Assembly: GCF_030272615.1 (NCBI RefSeq) | Contig: NC_081409.1 | Span: 19,778,260 to 19,842,259, forward strand | Direction of reading: 5' to 3' | Length of the DNA stretch: 64,000 nt | Origin: Cryptomeria japonica | Taxonomy: Eukaryota > Streptophyta > Pinopsida > Cupressales > Cupressaceae | Shown: positions 1 through 9,836 of the stretch, piece after piece | Numbering within the stretch: position 1 is the first letter of the stretch | Layout of the letters: every line of letters starts with the position of its first letter | The notes under the pieces: model-generated | Databases searched by the model: none | Seen by the model: only the letters and a program-made list of their open reading frames with translations | What the model was told of the DNA's origin: nothing | Position numbers and translations under genes: made by a program

Positions 1-867
1 AGGGTGTTACTTCAAATACCTTGTATAGGTGTTGTTAAGGTTTCAAAAAAGGGATAAAAATGTCTTTGTATTATCAAAAGCTTTAGCATGAGGTCAAAGT
101 TATTTTAATCTCTTGGACTAAGTTTAAATTTTAAAGGAGAGAAATCTTTCCACGTTGCATGGGAAATCAAAAATTAAATTTTTTTTTGACATTTAGTATG
201 CCAAGTCACTAATTTATTTCCCACGCAGAGCTGAGTTGGGCTAGGGTTTTTGCTAAGAGATCTTGAGTTATTTTATAAAGAACCCCTTTTCTTTCTACAA
301 TTTCTCTTGCTATAATAGGTTCATCATGGTGGCTAGGTATTGTTCGAGCCTTCTATGAACACCTTAACAAGCATATTTATATGAAAATAAACACTTCACT
401 TGTAGTTCGGCAGATAAAGGGGGGCCATGTATTCAATGATTTCCCAATTTTTTAGGGTATCAAGGAGTTATCACGGGGGATTTCTCATGCATAAGAGCTT
501 CAGAAAACCAACAAAATATATCAATCATCAAAGATCAACATCATCAAGTTGTACAAAGATCCTAATGTCTACCTTATCTCACTAAAATCTTTCTTCTTCT
601 TTCATGGAATGAAGTCATTTTGCATATATGTGTTGAGGGTTTTGTTGCAACTTGTTCATGACAATGAGAACATCAAATACAACCATGAAGGCAAGGATAG
701 TGAAAAGTGATCATGTCATGGGTTATAGAAGTAGGAAGTTCCAGCCAAGGAAAAGCTTCCAAACTTAGAAAATATATTCATCATGGTCCTCAACAAAAAA
801 GATATATTCTTAGAAGCTGTAATAGAGAATGAATTGTATAATGACAAAGAAAAATGATAACGAAGCA
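1..867. other. Left flank of the nested insertion, no gene recognised
   Basis: AT-rich non-coding DNA with no open frame that resembles a known family. It was originally contiguous with sequence from 18961 onward, because the solo LTR that begins at 868 and ends at 18960 is inserted between them. The last five bases (863-867, AAGCA) pair with 18961-18965 (GAGCA) as a probable target-site duplication with one mismatch. Confidence 0.5.
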
Positions 868-1283
868 TGTTGGCATTGCATGAAGATTGCATTGGAGAAG
901 TATAGTGTTGTCATTGATGTCAATTGCAACCAGTAATGAAACAAGTATAGCTACTGGTAATGATGTAGTAAAGAAACCGGTCTTGATGCAGTGAAGATCA
1001 ATTGTTAACCCTAACCAGTTGAGATGCAGAACCTTAACTGATGAAGTTTGGAGATCAGTTATGATGATATATGACCGAATGATTATCGGTGATGAAGATG
1101 CCACGTAAGTATGTTGCATGTGATGAGTTTTGAAGGATTTGGCACGTAAGAGATAATCATTTATCTTCAGAATGATCAAACGCATAGTATGAAGTGACAA
1201 ATGTGTGATGAGTTATATATTCAAAGTGCGGTGATCCAGGAGTGGTTGTAGATGCTTAGAATAATGTAATGTTGATTGCATGT
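868..1283 (-). mobile_element. Left part of a solo LTR split by the Tat element
   Basis: The reverse complement aligns with few gaps to about 31555-31971 of the intact solo LTR at 30620-31971. Landmarks shared by both copies are the run ending in GCAATGCCAACA, the GACATCAATGA block and the ACTTCATACTATGC block. The outer end is TGTTGGCATT on the plus strand, which is the ...CAACA terminus of the LTR. Homology stops at 1283, exactly where the Tat LTR begins. The rest of the copy resumes near 18222. No protein is encoded; the open frame at 790-1200 on the minus strand is a chance frame across it. Confidence 0.85.
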
Positions 1284-1957
1284 TGTGTGTGTGAAAAGTG
1301 GACCTGTATCTGTATCTGGAATACACAACACTTCAATTAAGTCATTAGATGCATGGTTACTAAATCAATAATCAATGAATAATAACCCATTACAAAGCGA
1401 CCCATTGCCTTCTAGTAGATGCGAGTTTATATTGCTCTCAAATTGCTAAGCTATCCACTGACTAGACAACACCTAAATGAAGGATTTTTATCTATACGAG
1501 CATGGATTTAAGCTAGATGGATGCAAGATTTAAGCTAGATAAGCAAGGTTAATATAACATGATTTAAGAAATATATGAATATTTAAGCTAAATGATTTAA
1601 GCAATATGAAATAACTAATATGCAATATCTCAATGCAAATTCTCAATAAACCTAGAGCAAAAACAACATAATAACAATATATTCTCCAAGGTCTTTGAAT
1701 GAGAGATGAGAGCCTGAATTTATAGAAAATTTAGAAAGAAACCAACGAATGAGATCAAATGATGATGAGCGGTCAAGATTTTCCAAGAGGAAGCACAATC
1801 CAGGTGAATTGATGTGATTGGATGCTTTTCTTTGTTTTAAAGGAAATTGAACAAAAATTAAGATAAAATCAGGAAAAAAATGATTTATTCTCTATTTCAT
1901 TCAATTTTAATATTTAATTGTTTTAATTGCTTTCTTTGAGATTATTTATCAATTTTT
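1284..1957 (-). repeat. 3' LTR of the Tat element (homologous part)
   Basis: It begins TGTGTGTGTGAAAAGTGG, as the right copy does at 16024 before its insertion, and runs parallel to 17217-17875 with only scattered substitutions. Shared landmarks are the AAGTCATTAGATGCATGG block, the repeated GATTTAAGCTAGAT units and GATGAGCGGTCAAGATTTTC. After 1957 the two copies diverge sharply, so one of them is rearranged and the inner LTR edge is uncertain. No clean polypurine tract is visible at the inner side. Confidence 0.85.
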
Positions 1958-2420
1958 AATTGAGATTCAGCGTTGGTTTATTGAGAAATTGAGCGCAAAT
2001 TGAAGAAAGAATGAGATTTTGATGAAAAACACCAAGTGGTCAAAATTTTGGAAATTGACTAGCAGAATGATCTCAAATTTTGATTTCGATCTCGAAAATG
2101 GAATCAGTTCGAGCAAATTAGCTAAGGGTACAATTTTCATGTCGATTGGAGCAAGTTAGGGTTTTGGCTATATATGGGGTAAAAGTGTCATTTTCAATTC
2201 ATTTTAACCCTCCAAGTTTGAAAATTCAGAAAACCTTATGTGAAGAAAAATGGTGGTTCCCACTCATATGCATTGATTCAAGTGCCAGAAATGACATAAT
2301 CGACCTCAGAACTATGAGCCAGGGGTAAGTGATCTATCTTAATCCTGTTATTCATTTCATTTTTGAATTTTTTTGTTGAAAATTTCAATTTTTTTGCAAA
2401 GTTTAGGTCAGGCATTTTTG
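1958..2420. other. Unassigned stretch between 3' LTR homology and motif array
   Basis: No convincing coding sequence. It may be the rest of the 3' LTR or the element's 3' untranslated region. A TATATATGG run near 2170 is TATA-like but has nothing else to support it. The open frame at 2146-2328 on the plus strand matches no family I recognise. Confidence 0.35.
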
Positions 2421-2460
2421 GTTTGTCGTGCGAGACAGGATCCTGTCTCGTACAACAAAC
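2421..2460. repeat. 40-bp near-perfect palindrome
   Basis: Two 20-bp arms meet at 2440/2441. They are complementary except at two positions, both of the C/T or G/A type expected from cytosine deamination. Each arm contains a TGTCG-type motif (TGTCGTGCGAG on the left, CTCGTACAACA on the right), which relates it to the TCGTACGACA motifs in the leader of the same element. Confidence 0.85.
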
Positions 2461-2470
2461 TAATTAAGTC

Positions 2471-2655
2471 TTTTTTGTCATTTAAAGTGACCAATTTTGT
2501 CATACTGTGCCTACCCTTATGTCATATGATAACATTCAAAAGAGCCCCTTTTGTCATCCGTTGGCTAGTCTTCTGTCATATCGGAGTCTTTTGTCATACT
2601 AGGCCTATTTCTGACTCATATGAGTTTTTGCCCCTATGATGTTTTGTCATTTTGA
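2471..2655 (+). repeat. Array of seven TGTCAT motifs
   Basis: TTTGTCAT or close variants (TTATGTCAT, TTCTGTCAT) recur seven times in about 185 bp, spaced roughly 20-45 bp apart. TGTCATAC is what TGTCGTAC becomes when the CG decays, so these may be worn copies of the TCGTACGA-type motif seen at 14140-15950. Confidence 0.65.
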
Positions 2656-2834
2656 AAACAGTGAGCATTTTTGAAGGTGCAAACTTGAAATTTTGATTGT
2701 GCAATTTACGTAGTTGAATTTACATGATGTTTTACTTCTCTTATATGCTTATTTGAAATATTTTTTGATGCTCCATTGTTTGATTTTTGTAGGTTCGATT
2801 GCCTTATGTGTTGTTCAGATATGTATATCCACCG

Positions 2835-4583
2835 ATGATGACCTTAGTGTGTTGATTGTTAGAGGTTGATCGGGTACATATTGATTTTTGCGAATTGACC
2901 CACCTTCTTGATTTACCTAATATTCGTGTGAATCACAATATGCTGACCACATTAGTTGAGAGATTCCACTCAGAGCATAACACATTTCATTTTCTAGTTG
3001 GGGAGATGACCATCACTCCCAAGGATGTGTACAAGGTTCTTCGTATCCCTTTTGCTAGGGATAAGGTTGATTATGATGCAGCGCAGCTTCCTGGGTTACT
3101 AGTTGTCAGACATGTTTTCAGGGATCTTGATATTTTGACACGTTCTATTAGTTGGGACATGATGATGGGCAGGTACAGTGAGGACTTTCAACTTGCTTGC
3201 GTCTTGGCAGGTTTTATTGGCTGTTTTCTGATGCCAAATAGGGGACAATAGGGATTTTTGTGTGGATGGGGTAGGATGTTAGAGAGGCTTATTAAGACCC
3301 CCCAGAGATTAGGCTGGGGTTCTTGTATATTAGCACACATGTATCACGAGATGCATGAGATTGTATATAGGGAGGGGAAGAGTATGGCTACAGGAGTTTT
3401 AATTTTATAGGTATGGACCTGGGATCACCTTCCAGTTTGTAGGCTGATTGTAAATGACGGTAGGGATCCTGGTCAGCCCATTATATACAGATATTCAGGA
3501 TATGTTACTCAGCCCCATCTGGGCAAGACAAATTTTTGGAGACGACAGCTGGATGACTTGATAGTCGTGATATGGAGACCATATAGGGGTCTAGAGTCAT
3601 GGGACGATTGGAGGATTGTTCACAGGGATTTGTTCATGACTCGACCACTCATTGGTAGATCATAGATTGTAGTTGAGTGATTCATTATTTCCTGAGTGAT
3701 GAGGCAGTATGGCAGACCTCAGGGGATCTCATAGGAGTTCACTGCATACGCCCATTATGTAGATGAGGAGAGGTAGGGATGGGCACCAAGATTATCTTAT
3801 GCCTTGAGCATGCAGGAACTGACTGGATTACAACATCTCAGATGGGACTATATGGATGATGTTGCATATGTGGGGGTATTGCCCCAGTATAGGGATTGGT
3901 TCCAGCAACATCCATTCTTGAGATTTACGGATCCGTCTGAGCAGGCACCTCGCATAGAGGAGGTAGAGGATGATGCCCCTATACAGGGATAGGGACATGG
4001 ATAGAGGAATGGACAGAGAAGTGAGGCTCTAAGATGAGCAGGTGGTGATCCTGGTGCTAACAGCTATAGGGTACCAGCTAGTGGTAGGCAGCAGAGAGGA
4101 GAGGGCATATCCTTAGGGATGGTTGGAGTGAGACTTGGTAGAGTGAGAGTGCTAGAGGGTGGAGGAGAGGAGGAGAGAGCATCACCGAGACAGGTTTGGC
4201 AGAGGAGGGAGGAGTAGGGGAGAGCCAGAGGCGGAGAGCCTACGAGGGATGAGGGGGCCGACACTATGCGGTTGATGAGAGCATTCCTAGCAAGGTTACA
4301 GTCACAACTAACAGTGGCACACACTTAGTTGGCATAGTGAGACCGTCAATTAGCAGAGATAAGAGCTGAGCAAGACTCTTTGCAATAGGAGGTTCTTCAT
4401 CAAATGAGTCGGGCATCCTATTATGTTGTGGCTTACAGTGTAGCAGTTCTAGTAGCGCAGTAGGTTGTACCATATTCATAGTGTATGGCTCGATCAGAGG
4501 GAGCTCAGACACCTAGGCAGGATCTCGGTGAGCAGGCTCCACCTCCTCCACCAACTGGCAATGAGGGAGAGGTAGAGAGCTAG
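2835..4583 (+). pseudogene. Plant mobile domain (PMD) ORF, antisense in Tat element
   Basis: One reading frame can be followed from an ATG at 2835 to a TAG at 4581, about 580 codons with no frameshift but 18 premature stops (13 TAG, 5 TGA, no TAA). The N-terminal part contains FHFLVGEMTITPKDVYKVL, the hallmark 'F(H)x(P/V)xGEMTxTxxDVxxxLxxP' block of the plant mobile domain, preceded by a TLVERFHSEHNTF block. Later W-rich stretches (about 3410-3650, and around LQHLRWDYMDDV near 3830) fit the domain's C-terminal half. The tail from about 4000 is Arg/Gly- and then Gln/Pro-rich and ends in a short proline run. PMD proteins occur as host proteins of the MAIN/MAIL1 type and as transposon passengers; here the location inside a retrotransposon, opposite to gag-pol, indicates a passenger. 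A pyrimidine-rich TTGTAG near 2790 could be a 3' splice site for an upstream leader exon. Confidence 0.8.
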
Positions 4584-6382
4584 ATCTTTTGTGTACCTCT
4601 TAGATTTTTTTGTAGACACACCCATTTTTTGTAGCCCTTATGATTCTTGCTCTGATGGGAGTTTGTATTTGACAATCGACATTATTTTGTACCCTGAGAC
4701 TTGATCATTATATATATGAGATCTTGATTTGACTTCATTGTATTTGTGTCAATCAATTTATGAGATGCTTTTCTATATGATTTATTCTATATGTATGCAT
4801 ATCTATTGAGTATGGATGTATGTAATGCAGATGGATATGGATGTTTATTTTTGTTTCTTTTTATGCAAATAAATGAGGAGAATGGGCAACTAGTAATGAA
4901 AATGTTTATTTTTCTTCATGCAATAATATGAATGCAAATAAGTATAAAATGAAAATGTATGGATCTATATAAGAGGCTCATGTATGTAGCTAACATCTCA
5001 ATACACAAGTACTCGATCTGAGAAAATATGAAGAAGAAACCACTTAGCTAAGAAATGATGATGTTTCCAATTCTCATTTAGAAGATAAAGAGATCATTGT
5101 TATCATGTCAAAATTACTTGAAATGCATAAAGTGCAGAATGAAATGCAAAATGAGATGCAACCTAAACCTAGTCACTGGATTTGAAAAGCTTAATTTTCA
5201 TCATTGAGCATTTTACAACCACAACAGGTAGATTAGAGTTTCTCGCTTTTCATGTGCAATATTAATTATCTTGTCCACAATGACCCTTTTTTCGTTCATA
5301 TCCCTGGATAGATTTCATAGGGACCTGGATTGCATGATAAAGAAATTCCCTCAAAACAGACAAAGAAATGATGGGAACCCCCTTATAGCATTCAAATAAG
5401 CGGAGTCAAGGTATGTGTGGCGAATTCACCTTAATGTGAAGGCACTTATCACAGACACCTAGCTGATTAGATGTTTTCAGATCATCGGAATCATTCCTAC
5501 AAGCAAAAAACAAAGAAAATATTATGCCCCCAATCCTTGCTCCTCTTAGTCAAGATAGACTTCCTCGAGTTACTCAGAGGGAATAATAAGCAGAAGACAA
5601 TGTAAAAGACAACACACAAAGAAAATTTCATGCATATCTCAAACAATTTAGTGATTGTTTTCAATAGTCTTGTTTTGCTTATGTACTGAGTGATAAAACT
5701 CTTAAGTAGTTAGGAGACAGGTGACTGACTCGGAGTGGATGATCAAGTATCACTAACATAAAGATGACTTGGTTGACACTACTTAGGACATTTAAATTGA
5801 TTAGTCGATCACCCTAAGACTAGGCCAATGATCGGTTTCAAGTCATGAGGGTTTTAAAAGAACAGGATGTCACAAAAGTGACTGAAAGTTATGTACAAAC
5901 AAAATCAAATAATTGCATGAAAGCGGAAATGCCAACATTGCATTGATAGATGGAGCGCTTGAGTACAAGAGGCACCTATTTGTCAGGTTTTCACTTGCTT
6001 GGTAGAGATTCCTTTTTTTTTTAACCAAGGTGCCTGTTTGCTAGGTTTTCACCAAGGCATTTTCTCTCTTTTTCCCTTTTTTTTTTTTCTTTTTTTTTTT
6101 TGAATTTCTTCAGGACTTTTTTTGAGGATTTCTTCAGGAATTTTTAGCTACATAGGCTACTGGAGCAAAGAATATTTAGGTGAAGAATTTCTTCAGGTGG
6201 ATGGTGTTGATTGGTTGATGGAGTTGTTCTCCTTCCAATGTTGAGAGTTGAATTGCACTAGAGCCAAACACTGCAGTAACGATTTAGGGACCCACCCAGT
6301 TGGGTTCAAACTTCCCTTTGTTGTCTTGAAACTATTGATTCTTAGGATTTTCTCTCAGAACAAGGTCACCAACCTGAAATTC
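4584..6382. other. Non-coding region between PMD ORF and integrase
   Basis: No coding match on either strand. It contains a long T-rich tract (about 6070-6105), two imperfect copies of a GGTGCCTGTTTGCTAGG-like unit (near 5970 and 6030), and three TTTCTTCAGG units at 6100-6200. In the element's own orientation this is A-rich sequence downstream of integrase, so it is probably the 3' untranslated region of gag-pol. It lies tail-to-tail with the PMD ORF. Confidence 0.45.
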
Positions 6383-7290
6383 TCATTGTCGAACCTTTTT
6401 GTTATAACCTCTAGACATTCTCTTTTGATATGCTCTTAGATGATCAAAGGTGACTTGTCGACGTTCATCCAACAATTCGAGTTCTTGCAATCTAGCTATT
6501 CTGTAGTCTTCATCAATAATAAGACCTTGCAAAGAAAATCTTAGAGATGGTATTTCCACTTCAACAGGTAATACTGCTTCGGACCCATACACCAAAGAAA
6601 AAGGTGTAGCCCCAGTAGGTGTTCTGATACTTGTTCTATAAGCCCACAGGGTAGGATTGAGCTGTAGATGCCAATCCTTTCTAGATTTATTGACTGTTCT
6701 GTGTAAGATAGTCAATAGATTCTTGTTAGATGCTTCAGCTTGTCCATTACCTTGAGGGTAGTACACAGATGACCAGTGTTGTTTTATTTTGAATTTTTCG
6801 TAGAGTTCATTTAGATCTTTATTCTTGAATTGTCCTCCATTGTTAGTTATAATGGATGAAGGTATACCATACCTGTAGATGATATAATTAATAATGAACA
6901 AGGCTACTTGTTTACCAGTTGCTTTGATGAGTGGAACCGCTTCTACCCACTTAGTAAAGTACTTAGTGGTAGTTATAATAAACTTGTGTCCGTTAGATGA
7001 AGCAGGATATATTTGGCCAATTAGATCAAATGCCAACTGTTGAAAGGGCCAGTGTGTAACAAAGGGTATGAGATCCCTTGCTGGAGCATGTATAAGGTGC
7101 CCATGTAGCTGACACTTTTCATAGGTTTTAGAAAATTTTATAGATTCTTTCTCCATGTCTGGCCATTAGTAGCCAGCCCTTAGTAGTTTCTGTGCTAAAG
7201 TTAGACCGTTCGAATGGGATCCACAAACACCTTCATGGACTTCGGATAAAGTGCACTAAGACACCTTAGTTTCTAGACATCTAAGAAAAG
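6383..7290 (-). pseudogene. Integrase domain of the Tat pol, decayed
   Basis: The open stretch 7156-6383 carries the integrase core: AFDLIG with the first catalytic Asp, TNNGGQF where the second catalytic Asp normally sits (TDNGxQF), and GQAEASNK with the catalytic Glu. The Asp to Asn change in the second motif would abolish strand transfer. The C-terminal part includes the conserved GATPFSLVYGSEAVLPVE block and a basic tail. The zinc-binding HHCC region is readable upstream to about 7290 with stops, and its first Cys is replaced (YEKCQLHG). It shares a frame with the RNase H and RT stretches, so pol was one polyprotein. Strand transfer of cDNA into host chromatin would have been its job. Confidence 0.9.
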
Positions 7291-7303
7291 TACTATCTAA
7301 ACC

Positions 7304-8179
7304 TCACCTAAATACGTCATTAGTAATGATGACATACCATGATGCATTTTGGATTAGGTTTCTTTTTTCATTTTGAGAAAGATTAGTAGGGACAACTTGG
7401 TCACACAGGTAAGAGTAAATGTGGTTGTAGCGAGATGAGTCATGTCCAATAATAGAACAAACCATTTGGGACTCGAGAGAATCATAGGTAGGATAATGTA
7501 ACTCTTCCACTAGAAATTCAAAGTAGAAATTGGATTCCTGTAGCTCTGGTATAGACACCAAGGTGGCCATTGCATCCATTGCTCTATTGGCTGACCTGGG
7601 GATCTGCTGAAATGATACGAAGGTAAAGAATTTCTTGAGATCATCCACCATTCTTTTGTAAGGCATCATTTTCTCATCTCTTGTTTGATATAGATCATTG
7701 ATTTGGTTGATAATGAGTTGAGAATCTCCATAGATGTGTAATTCAACAATCTTCCACTCGATGGCCAGCTTGATCTCATTTACCAAAGCTTTATATTCTG
7801 CAATGTTGTTTGTGCAAGGGAAGAGAATCTTGTAATCTTTTGGAATTGAATATTTTTGAGGAGTAATAAAAAGTATTCCGGCACTAGAACCATTTTGAGT
7901 GAAAGACCCCTCAAAGAACATCTTCCATGATTGTTGAGTAAGGTGCATGATTGATTCATCTAGAAATTCTATATGCAGAGGTTGATTGTCTTCAAGTGGA
8001 GCATCAACAAGTTGGTCTGCAATAACCCATCCTTTGATCACTTTATGTTCCACATATTCAATATTAAATTCCATAAGAACCATGACCCACTTAGCAAGTC
8101 TTCCTATAAGCGTTGCTTTGTTGAGAAGATAGTTGAGTGGATCAATCTTAGCTACCATCTTAATAGAGTGTGCTAACAT
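7304..8179 (-). pseudogene. RNase H C-terminus and second, archaeal-type RNase H
   Basis: The first part (about 8179-7980) is the end of the standard Gypsy RNase H and its connection (LIGRLAKWVMVLMEFNIEY). The rest is a second RNase H: WKMFFEGSFTQNGSSAGIL (Asp of the usual FDG motif replaced by Glu), TNNIAEYKAL with the catalytic Glu, YGDSQLIINQ with the catalytic Asp, and IPRSANRAMDAMATL at the end. This extra domain is the marker of the Tat lineage, where it is thought to help remove the RNA template. It is open for 291 codons, bounded by stops on both sides, and in frame with RT. Confidence 0.9.
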
Positions 8180-8194
8180 ATAATGCCTTAATTT

Positions 8195-9546
8195 TTATGA
8201 TGCAAAGACCAATGCCAAGCATGGTTTCTCTATTATAGTGTAGTTTATTTCATAAGACACCAATGTTCTACTGATATAATATATAGCTCTCTCTTTTTTA
8301 TTTTCATCATGTTGTTCCAGAAGTGCCCCCAATGAAGTATATGTAGCTGATATGTATAGAATCAATGGCTTACCTTGAATCAGTGGCATTAATATGGGTG
8401 GATTAGAAAGATAATCTTTGATTTATTTTAAGTGTTGTTCACAATCTTTATCCCAGTTGTATTGAACTCCTTTCCTTAATACCTTTGTGAAGGGTTGAGC
8501 TTTGTTTGCTAGCTGAGATATAAAGCGCCTTATTGACTGAAGAAGGCCCTACAAACTTCTCATTTGATAGATATTCTTCGGTGGAGGCATTTCCATTATA
8601 GCTTGGACCTTTTTAGGGTCAACCTCAATTCATTTCTTTGAAATTATGTAACCAAGCAATTTTCCTGATGTCACCCCAAATGCACACTTTTTAGTACTTA
8701 AGCGGAGCTTGAATATTTACATTCTATCTAGTATGAGGCCTTGTTCTTGAATATACATAGATCTCTTCATGGTTTTTACTAAGGTGTCATCAACATAATC
8801 TTCCATGTTTTTATGCATCATATCATGGAGGATAGTGGTTACTGCTCTTTGGTAAGTTGCTCCTACATTCTGCAGTCCAAATGGCATAGCATTCTAGCAA
8901 AAGGTTCCACATGCACATGTGAAGGCTATCTTTTCTTGATCCTTAGGAGCTATCTTGATCTGATTGTAACTAGAGAATCCATCCATTAATGAATACATCT
9001 CATATCCAACAGTCATATCTACTATCATATAAATGTTGGGCAATGGAAAATCATCTTTCGGACATGGTTTGTTGAGATCCCTGAAGTCTGTGCAAACTCT
9101 AATAGATTTGTCTTCCTTTGATACATGTACTATGTTTGATATCCATTCTGTGTACCCTATAGATCTGATAAATCCAGCTTTCGGCAATTTTTCTAGTTCA
9201 GCCTTGACTAGCAGTGCCACATGAGGATGCATCTTATGAAGTTTTTGCTTGACTGGTTTAACTCCTGGTGTGATAGAAAGATGGTGCATGATAAGATCAG
9301 GATCGAGGTCTGGTATATCAGAGTACGTGCATGCAAAATTGGTCTTCTTTTCTGAAAAGAGATGAGTGGAATCTTTTAACTCTTCTGCTGATAGTGATTG
9401 AGCTAGATGAATGATATGTGGTGTTTCTTGACTTCCAATATTGACTAGTTGAGATGGTTCAATCAATATCAAATACCTTTCTTGGAAGTGACTTGGCAGT
9501 ATATCAAGTATCTCACCTTTAGGTATGTCCTTTATTTCTCTTTTTT
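8195..9546 (-). pseudogene. Reverse transcriptase and first RNase H of the Tat pol
   Basis: The frame is readable from about 9546 to 8195 with several stops. RT motifs in order: a PHVALLVKAELEKLPKAGFI fingers segment near 9230, RVCTDFRDLNKPCPKDDFPL near 9080, YEMYSLMDGFSSYNQI with the first catalytic Asp near 9000, and YVDD near 8785 with the catalytic Asp pair. The thumb and the start of RNase H (GKPLILYISATYTSLGALL) follow at 8370-8195; the Asp normally found at the start of this RNase H is not preserved. This frame differs from the gag-protease frame, so a frame change lies near 9550-9830. Confidence 0.92.
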
Positions 9547-9836
9547 AGATTCTGATACCGCCACAATGTGGTTTTCGCCATCAGATCTTATTTTTATTTT
9601 TTGCGACTAAGATACTTGATATCTATTTCAGTCATGTTTTCACTCTGTTCACTGGTGGAAGAGTCCATAGGTTCAACTACATTGAGGTAACAGGCTAACG
9701 TATAGTCATTGGCAAAAGTAGGTATATTAATGGGCTGTTCTTGTAAAGTCTAGCCAATTAGTTTTGGATGTACTAAGGATAAAGTTTGAACTGGTTCAAA
9801 GGAGTTCACGGTACTATCATCATGACTTCGGATCGA

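Noticed and set aside
790-1200. 136-codon open frame on the minus strand
   Set aside because: It runs across a solo LTR and its flank. The other copy of the LTR (near 31799-32050) has a different frame pattern, so there is no coding conservation.
2373-2639. 88-codon open frame on the plus strand before the PMD ORF
   Set aside because: It is generated by the palindrome and the TGTCAT array; no family match.
4064-4512. Minus-strand open frames of 86 and 82 codons
   Set aside because: Shadow frames opposite the Gly/Arg- and Gln-rich tail of the PMD ORF.
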